Shown: positions 47,478-58,961 of the stretch, one piece after another | Layout of the letters: the number at the start of each line of letters is the position of its first letter | Position numbering within the stretch: position 1 is the stretch's first letter | Assembly (NCBI GenBank): GCA_902702965.1 | Contig: CACRXP010000113.1 | Coordinates: 1,266,017-1,330,016 of the forward strand | Length of the DNA stretch: 64,000 nucleotides | Reading direction: 5' to 3' | From: Spirometra erinaceieuropaei | Lineage: Eukaryota > Platyhelminthes > Cestoda > Diphyllobothriidea > Diphyllobothriidae | The notes under the pieces: model-generated | The model's input: the letters and a program-made list of their open reading frames with translations, nothing else | What the model was told of the DNA's origin: nothing | Database searches by the model: none | Position numbers and translations under genes: made by a program

Positions 47478-50400
47478 ATGGCCGGCAGTGATTTATTCGG
47501 GACTGCTGGAAGAAAACTATCGTAGGTTTTTCATCACCTGTTCGAAATTTTCAGGACATCTGGATCGAGCATGTATCACGTGCTTGGCGTTCCGAAGCGT
47601 GCGGAAGAAGATGACATAAAGCGGGCCTTCAGAAAAGTATGTGTGGATGAAGTATATTTGTTGGAAGATCCTTCCGAACTATTTGTTTTGGCTTCCTTAC
47701 ATTAGGGACGATGACTTGGATTACTTACCTAGAGAATTTATCATGGCCATCTCCAATCTTTCATTATAATATAAGTTGCAAAATAACATATGACGCATGC
47801 ATTTTGTCAGAATTTTTAGTGTTGAACTTAGGTACAATTTGCAGTTTTTGCATCTTATTCTGCCGAAAATGATTTCTGTCGAAGTTCAGTCGTATGTACC
47901 CTTCGTGTGATATTCGAAGGGCAAGATTATGTCCATATGGCAGCTGTTGTGCCGCAGGGAACTAATACAAGTATCTTAGACTTCCAAACATTAATAAAAC
48001 ACTGTAACGCCCGATAGTGGCGGCCCGCTAAAAATGTCATTCTAAGCAAGCCTTTGTTGCACAAATACGCATGTGGCCCTTACACCCCTCGTAAATAAAA
48101 ATTATCGATTAAACTACTAAGTATACATGTGATCGGTTATCATATATTTTTGTAAAGACTCGATAACTCAGTCGATTGCAGTTAGTTATCAAGGTCGAAT
48201 GATTTTGGAGATACGTTCAGATGTCTGAGACCTTATGTAAAACCACGAGGAGTACTGGATCTCGTCTAGGTGCGCCACCTCTAAGAGCCCGTTGACCCGA
48301 ATACGATGAGCCGACCTCGATTTCCCGTCTCCCAGTATTCCTATATATGGATCGTCGTTGCGCGGAACGCGTGTTCCACAGGCCGATACGTATGGTTAAC
48401 CGTAGCATGGACGAGCTTATGCATGTGTTAATCAGCGCAGGGCTTCTACTTGTTGCTGCCATTTGTAGTTTTAGACTAGGCTAACTCTTGAATTGCACTG
48501 CGCAAGCTCTTACTTCTTACTTTATCGAGTACTAAGGATCATTTCACGTCTCCCCCTGTCGTATATTCCAAAAGACACTTATGTTGCCTTGTTCTGCGCT
48601 TCAATTCCTTGTTCTTACCAGATTGGACTCATTCCCTTCTATCGTCTCCTTATCCGCCGAGTTGGTTTGTTATTTCAGTCAGAATTCTAGAGCACAGGTC
48701 CCTTCCAAATCGAATGCTCATGCCTGACTGCCTTGCGCGCGATATTTTCTCTCCCTACAGTAGTCATTGTCATCATCTACTATTTACAGCCGAACCAAAC
48801 CATAATGTGCGCAGTGTTGGTTACTACCGATTTCGACATCTTAGTAAAGTATCCTTTCGTGCGCTCGCCTGCCTCTTTTTTCTCGCATTCAGCGAGGTAC
48901 ATTCTCTTGCAGTTTATATTGGTCACGGATGCCCACTTATTTTCTAGAAACACACATCCTGTCCTTGGTAAACCAGTCTTTCGAAAAGTATTTCCTCTGC
49001 GTATACAAGTCTCCTCGCTGTTTTGTCAAAGCTTGATCAAAAATCCCTACATGCCACAATTTCCGACCACCTTACGCATCGTATATCCACAACAACCTTT
49101 GTAAAACACTCAAATACGGCCAGTGGCCAATCACACACAAGGGGTCTGAAGAAATACTCAAATGTTTACTTTCTCTGTGGGTCATTGGACATTAATTTCT
49201 GGCCACGTATTCGATGTTGAGTGGTCCTCATTCAGGATCGGGACAGATGAGTCCCGGTTTATACGTCTGAGATCGACGTTAATGTAAAGTCTCATTAACC
49301 ATGTATTTTGAGTTTGTTTATCAGCGCATCCTCTCCCTTTTCATCACAAATCGCCTGCAGGAGGCCCAAATACAGTAATGTAACAACGACTGTCATTAAA
49401 GAAACCATAAACCACTACATCATACACCTAAAGTCTTTAGTTCGCCTTCAGACGCTACTCCATTGAAATGTAATGGGTGTTATGTCATATCTATGTTTAA
49501 TGGAGCCAACTTACAACTTTACATGACATAATCTATGTCCCCTTTCTCACGTTAGGTGCGATTGCCGGCTACGAGTTTACATACCTGTATTTGTGATTCT
49601 GATACATGTTCCACGCTTTGAATGAAGCCGAAGTTTGCTTTTGTCGCAGGCATTGTTATGGGTGGGGATTTAATTTATATCACCTTCCACTTTAGCCGCA
49701 AAGATCATCAAAACCTTTTCCCAGTTCTCTACATATTGTGAAGTTAAGCTAGTGCGTAAACCTTTTACTGGCAATAAAAAAGATGCCTGGTTCATCCAGC
49801 TATGTCGGTAGGCATGCACTGCATTCTAAATCAGATAACTTTGATTTCTCAGAAATTGCATGTATATTTCGAGAAAATATCCTTGCATGCACGCCACTGC
49901 CCCCACAATACAGAACTTGCGAAATGATTCTTTGAAATATTTGCTTTAGGCTGCTCTGCGTTTTCACCCTGACAAAAATCCAGACAACCCGGCCGCAGCT
50001 GAAATTGCAAGTTATCTTTTGCTTTATTTGTTTGATTTTTTTATTATCTGATCGATAATTTTGACTGTTTTGCGAACGTTTTTCTCAACTGATATTTAGG
50101 TCATTACGTGTGAAACCAGCATTGTCCCAAATTTTATGGTGCATTTTTTATAGTTAATTACGTCCTCTGTTTGCCATCTTTTCGAATTATACGCAAGATT
50201 ATGCTTGCGTAGTTTCAACTTTTCCATATTTGAACTGGCAACCTTTCTGTATTTATCCGAAAGTGTAGTTCAACCTACTGTTAATGTTTGAGTTTGACGT
50301 AATGCAATTTTCGTTTGACAGAATATAATTCTTATGGTCGGATAGTATTTATTTCTCTCCTTTGAGAATGTGTCACCTGTATCATATCGTCCGAACCCGA

Positions 50401-53400
50401 AAGTCACACGTCAAACTGTTGCGTGCATATTCTAAGATACGGCCGGTTAGTACGCAAAATGTTATGAACTGGTCTCATGGCAGATGGTTTGTCTAATTTG
50501 GACATTATTGCTTACAGAAAGTTGCCCTTTTATCCAATGAGTAGTCACCCGTTAACTTGTAATTCAGTCATCTGTTCGAAATATGCAATATTTCCACGCA
50601 CCGTTGGTTGTTACCGCATTCAGTAGTGGTCAACCCTAAGCACTCGAGATTTTTGAACTATCTGTCGAGGGCTGGGTTTTCGAGAGAGGAGTCATTGGGT
50701 AAAACCTAAAATTTCTTCCCTGGAAATCTTTTAGCCGTCACGTGGTGCCGCTTATCAATTACGTGTCCGCATATAACGTGCCATCTGATGTCATATTCTA
50801 TATCTCCTACTAACCTATTTTACTGGACTGTGGATTTAAATTGATAGATAGGAATGATACCGGTATTACGGTGTATCTCGGAAGTCTCCGCTAATTTATC
50901 CAGGAGGGTATTAGTTTTTCGTTTGTCGTAAATAAGGGAACTTTTCAGACGGTTGCTGGTAATTTTTCCCCGGGACCCTATCATGTTTGGTATTATTAAA
51001 CTTGCTGAATAGGCCAAGGTCTTTTATTTTAGCTGACTCTCACAATCGCAAAACAACGTCTTTACCACATTTTTGGCAGTTATATACAGACACGACGCAA
51101 GGTCAATTCTTACTTGCTAACTAATTTTTCATGGTATAGCATCTTTTAAATTCTATCACCCCATCCCCTTCAGTTCAATTTGATTGAGTAGCCCCGCGAG
51201 CCATCGTATTGAGTACATGCTAATGTGGGTCATTTGCGAAAGTTTATACTTTTGTTTGAAGTTCATCAGGGCCCTGTTAGAGAATTTCGTGCCTCCTTTT
51301 GACGTCCGATACGTTAATCTAGTTGTACTTTTCGTTGTCTTTTTCAGTTCAAAGACGTCAACCGAGCCTATCAAGTTCTCATGGATCCTGTTAAACGCAG
51401 CATCTACGATAAGTACGGCAGTGTAGGCCTGTCAATAGCCGAGCAGGTTGGAGAGGACAATGTCCAAGCCTACTTTATGCTAACAAGCAAATGGTGCAAG
51501 GTCAGCGACACTCCTCTATGCCCAGTTTTTAAGTAAACCAAAGCTTGCAACGTTTAAGTAATGGGCGTACTAAGAGTACCAAAATAATCACAACCCTGTT
51601 CTGCTTTAGAGGAGGAGGGGAAAGACACACGTAGGAGTCGTATATACTGTGCAGGATCTCATTGGTTGCCAGAGCCCCCTACGCACAGCCTGCGCCCGGG
51701 TCTGTTTGCTGGTATCAGTTTGGCTAGTTGATTGAGGTGGTAGCTGATTTCGTGGACGCCTGTGATTGGCTGTCCCAGAGGCCGCATGCGGGCATGTTCC
51801 AGCCGCTCGAGCGCCATGATCGAGCGATCCACAGCACGGCGTAGGTGCCAGGGGTGGAAGCCTTAGACACGCGTGAGGCATTGCACGCTTGCCAAGGGGA
51901 GTGGGGCACATTGTGCGTATTGTTTTCTGATCGCTCTCGATAGTGCGTCTTGTTCAAAGCTGAATTTTCGGTTGGCTGTTAATGACGATAGAAGTCTTTT
52001 TCTCTTTTCGACTTCTGCTCCGCCAGATCGAGTAAGCTCTAAAACATGAATATGAACCTCTCAAAACCGTGCACGCTCATATTGTCTTGAATACTAGACT
52101 GACTCCGGTATAAAACAGTAGTAAATATAGATAGTTAGGAACTTTCGGTCCCGTTCCGACATAGGCGATTTCAGAAACGCCCAATACGACCGACTAGATC
52201 AGTTCAAGCCAGTACAACGATTGCCTGTGACCGTGCAGTTTTCGTATTTCCTGCGCGATCGAGCAGGACTGTAGTCCACATGCCTTGTCATAATCCAGAA
52301 AGCCCTGGACTGCACAATCAATGTCATGCATTTTCTTACTTCAAGGAATCAAGTTAAGATGGATACCCACTTTTACAATGACGCGATTTTTTGAAGGCGA
52401 CAAGTAGGTAAAAGGCAACCAACTTGCTTTCTGCCAATATACGTGGAAGGTACGCGTGTTATGGATTGGTCGCAAACCTCACTGGTTGCCCGTCCAACAA
52501 CTCTTCTTGACCCGCGTCCCCAAACCAGAACTCAACAGCAAGGGTGGAAGGAAGTGTGTATTGACGCATTCTAACAGTGTTTATAAGCCAAAAGGGAACC
52601 TACGGGAATGTCCAAAGTCAGCTTGAAATCCGACCAATCAGATACCGTCCTTGAGTGGCTAGTGTGTCGGCTGGACTTTTGGCTCACCTGACTGGTTGGG
52701 TAGACCTCCAATCCTGTCGGGAGCCGGCGTGAAACCAGCACGCGCACGGCTTGCGGGCGGATCACTAAGGCGGCGTACCAACAACATATTTTATCTAATC
52801 CCTAGCCGCCCTCGGTAGGGATCCTGGAAGGAATGCGTACGGACTTCCTTTAGGAAAAAGTATCTTAGTTGTTCAGTATGAGTGAACAACTGAGGAGATT
52901 GAAATCTCAGTCAACTCGCTACTAACGGAATTTGGCGAGTTTGAAATACTGATCATCTACCCTCCAGTATCTCCCTGAATATTACTTGCTGACTAATCAT
53001 AATATGCAATTGTGTTAAACATTTTGGTCTTTCACTGATGGCCTTTCAACACCTTTATTTCGTACTCTTCTAGGGGTTGTTCTTCTTCTGCTGCGCGATC
53101 ACTGGTTGCTACTTCTGCTGTTGCTGTTGCTTCTGCTGCAACTTTTGTTGCGGCAAATTTAAGCCTCCAGCACACGAGCCTGTGCCCGAGGAGCTAAATT
53201 TACGTGTAAGTCGGATTTTCTGATTCTTCAGAATGTTGCTTTCTGAGTTGCTACAAAAGTACGTAGAAGTCTAGGACGTAAGGTTTCTGCTCCTGGTCTT
53301 TCCCCACGTGGAAATTCCAAAATAACGGATGCTATCTTTTCCCTGTTGCGGGACCATTCTGGTTAACGCACAGCCGCGAATTTCACTGGTCTTATTTGAC

Positions 53401-56400
53401 GCGTTCAACCAGATGTGCTTATGAACGAGAACGGTCAGTGCCCATGTTTGTACTTATTCCAACGCAAACCGTAGAGAGCCTTATTGAACGAACAAATCTT
53501 TATCTGTCCTGTGGCGACTTTATTACGCAGATACCTAAAAGAGCCTTATATGCCGAGTCTAACATAGGCAGTCTTAGGTTGAAAGGAGAACCGCATATAG
53601 AGAGTCCTACCGACGTCAATTTAAGATCGGTGGAGACGACTGAATGACTGTTGAACAATTTTACCACTGACGATTGGGAGCCTTTCGACCGAACAGTTTC
53701 CGCCTACCACATATCACGTTAGTAAAATAATGGGCAAGGACAATTCGTATCAACATCCTCTGGATACTTTGACTTCGTTTTTCTTGCTACTTAATTTAGT
53801 GAAGTAGCGTAAGACGTAAAGAAGATGAACGTGCGATCAATAGAAGAGTAGGTGTGTAAGGCCTGAGTTTTCAGACACGTTCCGGAACCCAATATCAGAA
53901 ACTACGAGAGTACAGCAACACATGGACAGTTTTTGTATTCAACTCACGAGGGAGGAGAAGGAAGGAGGGTTAGTGTTCGCGACTGGGCTGGATCCACGCC
54001 ATCTAACTCACTGTGGACTCACGTCGTGGTAACAGCGTGCGTTCTTGTCTGGGAACTGAGCTGCGCCACTTCGCCGTTTGAGTGCAGCGCGTGATACGGT
54101 GGGAGATATATCGGTCTGTCTGTTTATGGAGTTGGTCTCAGACATCCAGACCTCCAGCAGTCCCGACCCTGTCTCTTTGCTGGCTCGCGCCAATATCCGC
54201 AGGCTCACAAAGTTCAATTTGTGACCTTCCCCCAGGATGTAAGTAGTAACTTGAAGCAGTTAATCGCCACTTCGGACGGTCCGTTTGCGCTGAAGTGCTC
54301 GTGATCTGAATCGTCCGGTCTAGCCTATATAATGATGATTTGATAAATCACGCCTCGTTGCCCACCTATGCCCAGTCGGTCCTTCATTTGCATGATTTTG
54401 GTACTCACGGTAACTGCCGGAGGGTGGGCAATACCCACGCAAAGTTCTGCGGCAGTGCGCTCCCTTTCTTTCGATACATTCTTTACATATGACAGAGGAT
54501 GACAGCGTGTCGGTGGCCCTCTTTCGTTTGTTCTTTGTGGGCGCGTACGGAGACAGTGGCAGATGAAATTATTTGGATAGCCGTTCCTTGCTCATTTGTC
54601 TCGAAGATACCGTAGTTCTTGTACTGGCCCCGCAGGCACTCTGCAGTGCGTTTTTGCCCTTTCGTAGAACGCTCAACACAGCCACGTTTGTGTGCCATCG
54701 GGTGGTGGTTGCTATGGTAGTTGAGGACTTGGGTTGTGTTAGTTGTCATGCTTCACACCGTTGTGGTAATTTCACCATTAGTTCTACATGCGATGAGAAC
54801 GTAAAGGAAGGGAAACTGTTCAGGGCAATGCCGTCAAGCAGGTCCTGATTGTCCGTCCTTCTCAATTAGAACGAACGTGTTGTCCACGTATCAGCGCCAA
54901 AACGCAGGTTCGCAGTGGCTTAAAGCGACCTTCTCCAGCTCTTGTAGGGAAAATTTTGCAATTAGTGCAGATGTTGGGGAACCCATCAACGTTTCTTTGG
55001 CCTGCTCTTTTGTTCTGCCATCGAGAGTGCAGAAGTTCGTTGGTAGAATGCAAAGAGTTGCACTGGATACTCACTTTCCAGTTTTCTCTCGTTTTATCAT
55101 ATTTATTTTCGAGCCTCTTGTGTAGAACAACGCGCGCTTGGTTTGGCAGAGTACAGTAGGTGTGCTAACACATGAAGTGTTAACCGAAATTTTAAAATCC
55201 GTCCTTGACTCGAATCAACGTACGGCATAATCGTATGATAATTCAAATACTTTGGGATGCCGGCTTTTGAACGAACCTCTTTTCGGCCGCCTGCGAAAAC
55301 TACACTTTAAAAAATGGCTACTTAAGTGGCATGAATTTTTCTCACTAATTTTCGATGCCCTTATAACTCAAATATATTTAGTCGAAAGCATGCATAACAT
55401 ATTCATTCTTTTATACATTTTGTAGGAAATTACGCCTCCCTCAAACTTTATACTTAAACGATAGGTACAATTTGACTTTAAAAAATTTCCAATTCCTGAA
55501 TAATTTTGAACTCGATCTGCCGCCACACTTATATTCAGGGTTTCAAAACTACAAGCTGTACATTTATCGTGTACGGAAAATCATAAATTTTTATACGGTA
55601 TTAAGAGAAAGCCATACGAAGTTCATACTATTTAGCAGTAGATTTGGGCCATAATGTAAACTTTACAAGCAACATTGTTAAATGCACAGGTACGATGCTT
55701 TATGAACGGGCATCTTACAGTCTTAAAAAATATCATAATTGGAAACTTTTTGAGGCTAAATTGCATCCACCGTTTAAGTATAAAGTTTGAGGCGGCCGAA
55801 AAGAGTTTCGTTCAAAAGCCGGCATCCCAAAGTATTTGAATTATCATGGGATTATGCTGCGCGTTGATTAATATTACAACCCTACTTAAATAATCTTTTC
55901 GAGTCAAGGACGGATTTTAAAATTTCGGTTAACACTTCATGAGTTAGCACATCTACTGTACCCTACCAAACCTATCGCGCGTTGTTCTACACAAATGGCT
56001 CGAAAAGAAATATGATAAAACGAGGGAAAACAGGAAAGGGAGTATCCAGTGCGACTCTTTGCATTCTACCAACGGACTTCTGCACTTTCAATGGCAGAAC
56101 ATACGAGTGACTGATGCGCTACGATAATACAGGTTTTCCCTACGATAATACAGGTTTTCCGCCTGGACAAGAGTAAGGTGTCCGGAACGCTAACCTTGAT
56201 CCCAACTCAAACTCATGGTTTGGTGAATCCGGACGCGATAGTACGTAGCATATCCTACGCCTTACTGTACATTACCACCGACGTCATCATCTTTTAAATA
56301 TTCCTACCTACCCTGGCAAAATAAGTAGCACAGTATGCACACAATATAACGCGGGAGTTGTCCGTTTCATTGGTGCGAGCGCACGTCTATGGTCAGTGAC

Positions 56401-56873
56401 ATCATCACCTACTGCGCACAAAGCTGGTTCAGTGTTCTCACAGGTTCCCTCCTTGTAGCGACTTAAAACACGCCAAGGGTTGATGCACTTATATAAATAA
56501 ACGGCGCCTTTACGAGATTTTTTAAAATCATTGTTCGCTTTTTGCGTTCTGTTTTGGCTACCCCTACAACTCCGGTTCCCACTAAGCCCTATTATTGGTG
56601 ACTTATAAGTTGATTTAAAAGGGGTGTTACGGCACCATATCGCCTTGTTAAAGCTTGCGGTTTTAGGGCAAAATTTTAATGTGCTCTAACTTTCAGGAGG
56701 ACGCTTTTGATGATCTGGATCCACCAATGCAGCAAGTGCCCCCGCCCTACGACCCAGACCGTTTGATGCAGGAGGCGTTCAATACCTCTGCACCCACCGC
56801 GGCACCCATGCCACCACCGACTAAAGTTACCGTAACTCAGCAGCCCCGGTCTGTCCAAATGCCGACCTATTAA
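47478..56873 (+). CDS. DNAJC5: Cysteine-string protein (DnaJ homolog subfamily C member 5)
   Basis: Six exons give 215 codons including the stop: 47478-47521, 47555-47636, 49950-50006, 51348-51500, 53074-53205 and 56697-56873. Phases agree at every junction. Introns are 33, 2313, 1341, 1573 and 3491 nt; the third starts with GC (GCAAGT), all others with GT. The J domain begins STSGSSMYHVLG and has HPDKNPDNP with the catalytic HPD, then FKDVNRAYQVLMDP and IYDKYGSVGLSIAEQ. Exon 5 encodes the cysteine string CCAITGCYFCCCCCFCCNFC followed by CGKFKPP (12 cysteines), the palmitoylation domain that anchors the protein to synaptic and secretory vesicles. The tail is acidic, then proline- and glutamine-rich. 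The family acts with Hsc70 and SGT to keep SNAREs folded; human DNAJC5 has 198 aa. The last intron holds a Penelope-like fragment and a foldback MITE. An ATTAAA near 57196 might serve as a polyadenylation signal. Confidence 0.95.
48200..49900. other. DNAJC5 intron 2 interior; nothing recognised
   Basis: Several plus-strand open frames between 48493 and 49220 overlap each other in different frames and show no family signal. They are judged intronic noise. Confidence 0.4.
51600..52790. other. DNAJC5 intron 4 interior; GC-rich unknown repeats
   Basis: GC-rich blocks at about 51640-51900 and 52440-52790 differ in composition from the AT-rich intron around them and are probably repeat insertions. 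No coding or RNA signal is seen. Confidence 0.35.
53990..55151 (-). mobile_element. Penelope-like element remnant (RT and GIY-YIG-type endonuclease)
   Basis: Minus strand, in the last DNAJC5 intron. Joined over frame breaks, the order is FCTLDGR, KETLMGSPTSALIAKFSLQE, a motif C derivative YVDNTFVLIEKDG (preceded by a stop), LIACRTNGEITTTV, TNTTQVLNYHSNHHPMAHKR, then near 54440-54340 GIAHPPAV and GVIYQI, and at 54217-54008 a C-terminal block ILARASKETGSGLLEVWMSE followed by TNSINRQTDI. The MGSP block, YVDD-type motif, YHSNHPxxHKR block and GIY-YIG endonuclease tail identify a PLE. The N-terminal RT is missing: a foldback MITE begins at 55152, and beyond it a 145-bp piece of the same PLE is found in inverted orientation. 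Confidence 0.78.
55007..56105. repeat. Inverted duplication of PLE sequence around a foldback MITE
   Basis: 55007-55151 and 55961-56105 are inverted copies, each about 145 bp with scattered mismatches. The shared blocks include GTTGTTCTACACAA, ATATGATAAAACGAG and CTTTGCATTCTACCAACG in complement. Between them lies the TA-bounded MITE, itself an inverted repeat. The whole 1.1 kb can therefore fold almost end to end. Confidence 0.85.
55152..55960. mobile_element. Foldback MITE, copy 2 (809 bp)
   Basis: Ends are TACAGTAGGTGTGCTAACAC and the complement of GAGTTAGCACATCTACTGTA. The arms share ATGCCGGCTTTTGAACGAA and CTCAAACTTTATACTTAAACG blocks. The right arm lacks an internal stretch that is present in the left arm and in copies 1 and 4, so this copy is a deletion derivative. 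Confidence 0.85.
56119..56160. repeat. 21-bp tandem duplication
   Basis: CTACGATAATACAGGTTTTCC occurs twice, head to tail, with no mismatch. Confidence 0.95.
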
Positions 56874-56934
56874 GTCATTTCCGCTCGCCTGAACGCATCC
56901 AGTGTTGCCAGCTGATCGAACTCGTGCAATACGT

Positions 56935-56972
56935 ATTATATATATATTGCTGATATAGCTGATATATATATA
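56935..56972. repeat. AT-rich low-complexity tract
   Basis: Short TA runs interrupted by GCTGATATAGCTGA just after the DNAJC5 stop codon, in its 3' UTR region. Confidence 0.8.
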
Positions 56973-57199
56973 CGCCAACGCAATTTTACTCCTCGTCTGT
57001 TCCTAGGCGGACCTTCCAATCATACGCCGTTCAGGCGATCATGGCATTCAAACTAACATTCCTCTGAAACCAGTACATTCCAGACGTTTCTTGCCCACAT
57101 TGAACACTTTGTTTTTTTGCTTTGTTTCTTTCCTATATTTAAAATGATGTTGTCAGCCTTGAGTGTATCAGTTTTATTGTGAATGTAGTCAGAACTATT

Positions 57200-57740
57200 A
57201 AATGCCTTCCCTTGGGAATCGTGCAAAAAACGTCTTCCTCGCGCTCTAAGCTGAGACAGAGGCAGGCTGGCGTAGTGTCCGTCACAGCAATTAAATAGAT
57301 TTTCACTGCTTGAGTAGTTTAACTAAACGGCCAACACGCATACTATCTACAATCCTGGACACGTGTTTCGCCGACGCTTTGGTGCTGCATGACTCGCCAA
57401 GTTTATATTTAGTGACATTACCGGAAAATCCAGCATAAACACTAATTTTATATTCTACTTATTATCTTGTGTAAGTTCAAATTTTATGCGCAAAAAACCT
57501 CCATGGCGTTTTGTAAAAACAAGCTGGTAAAAACGTGCAGTTAGAATTTTTAAGATTGTTTAAAGTAGCTTTGACCTATTGACTGGTGAAGACGGTTCAA
57601 CGTTGTTTAACAAATAATGCCCTATTGATCAGTTCGAACGCAGGTGAGGCATTCGGCTCACCAGAAATTCCCACTGAATTTCCCATGCGATTTCTGTTGA
57701 CCACTCATGAGCCTTTAATATTGTCAGCAATTAATCAAAC
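57200..57740. other. DNAJC5 3' flank; no gene recognised
   Basis: AT-rich, with no exon or repeat identified before the MITE at 57741. Confidence 0.4.
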
Positions 57741-58100
57741 TAAAGTATATGTGTTATCTCATAAAGTGTTAACCGAAATACTGAAATGCGTTTCCAATCC
57801 AAAAGCATCACTTAAGTAGTGTTGTCATATTACTATCATGTAGATTAATTCAAAAATGTCTCAGTCGACTGCCTTATCGACTGTCTTATCAACTGCCTGC
57901 ACAAACTAAGTTCCATAAAAAGCGACTACGTAAGTATGATGAATGCCTCCCATAGAGTACCGATATCCTATATATTCAGGTATATTTTGCTGAAAGTTTT
58001 GTTGACAGTTAATATTGCAATCCTGCTTAAGTAGTCTTATGGAATGAAAACACATTTCAGATTTTCAGTCAAAATTCCATCAGATAACACATCTACTGTA
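57741..58100. mobile_element. Foldback MITE, copy 3 (360 bp, deleted)
   Basis: Ends TAAAGTATATGTGTTATCTC and the complement of AGATAACACATCTACTGTA match the family ends. It retains GTGTTAACCGAAAT and a CACTTAAGTAGTGTTGT block but lacks most of both arms. Confidence 0.75.
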
Positions 58101-58169
58101 TTTATCTTCTTGTCCGTAGATTATTATTCATGTGCACGCTTATTTGGATGCGATTTTCTGACCGGGTGA

Positions 58170-58640
58170 GGGGGGGGGGAGCGAGCAGCCACATAGGGAT
58201 GGCTGTCACAAATTTGTCCTGTATCGGATACGAAGGACAGGTGCCCTGTTTGGCCCTGGCTCTCCTGTTTACAACCCCAGCAGACAGGGAGAAGCAAGCA
58301 GCAGTCGAGACCACTTGCCGACGACGTATTTGCCGTTCGACTGTCGTCTTCGACGGTGTCTACCGTGTGCTCCATAGTAGAGTGAGAACCAAGACTGCGG
58401 CTTGCGCGTGAATTTGCTGACAGCGATATTAGACTTACGCAGCAGCTATTACACTCTCTCCTTCCTCACCTGGACCCGGGAGGGAGGTGGGAGAGGGCAC
58501 AGGCGGCTGGCACGGCGGAAACTCACACCTAGACGTGCCACCACAACCCACGGCCCACAACAAACACTTGACTAGGATTTTTAACAACAGAAATGGGAGG
58601 GGGCGGGGGGAGACGACAGCCATCCCAATTGGCGCGGCGT
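58170..58640 (+). repeat. Dispersed GC-rich repeat, copy 6
   Basis: This copy contains GTTCGACTGTCGTCTTCGAC, CTACCGTGTGCTCCATAG, AGAGTGAGA, TTGCGCGTGAATTTGCTGAC, TATTAGACTTACGCAGCAGC, CACTCTCTCCTTCCTCACC and then CCACAACCCACGGCCCACAA. It aligns with copy 2 over about 300 bp and with copy 1 over its centre. Confidence 0.6.
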
Positions 58641-58961
58641 GAGTCAGCAACTGGGCCTGCCACCGAACCTCGAATTTTGAAATTTGTTACTAGTGCGCAT
58701 TCCCGATAACGCCTGCCAGAGCCCGATGTAACTCCCGTGTTGGTCCAGCGTGTCTATCGTGTGGCCATGTTAGGGCCGGACATCTTACAGTTGACAATCC
58801 GCCGAACTATACAAGCGACAAGGCGGGTTTCCGCAAGCATGCGGGGAGAGGAGATTGCTGAAATAAGAGCACACTTTGCAGCACTAGCTCAAAAATCTGC
58901 CCTCAAGTGATCCTGTCTGCGATGAAGGATTCCAGGGTGAATCCGAGTGGGTAAATGAAAC

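Noticed and set aside
48493..49220. Hydrophobic open frames as membrane protein genes
   Set aside because: Overlapping frames in an AT-rich intron of DNAJC5, with no start context, splice sites or family match.
56935..56972. AT-rich tract as a promoter TATA element
   Set aside because: It lies downstream of a stop codon and is a simple repeat.
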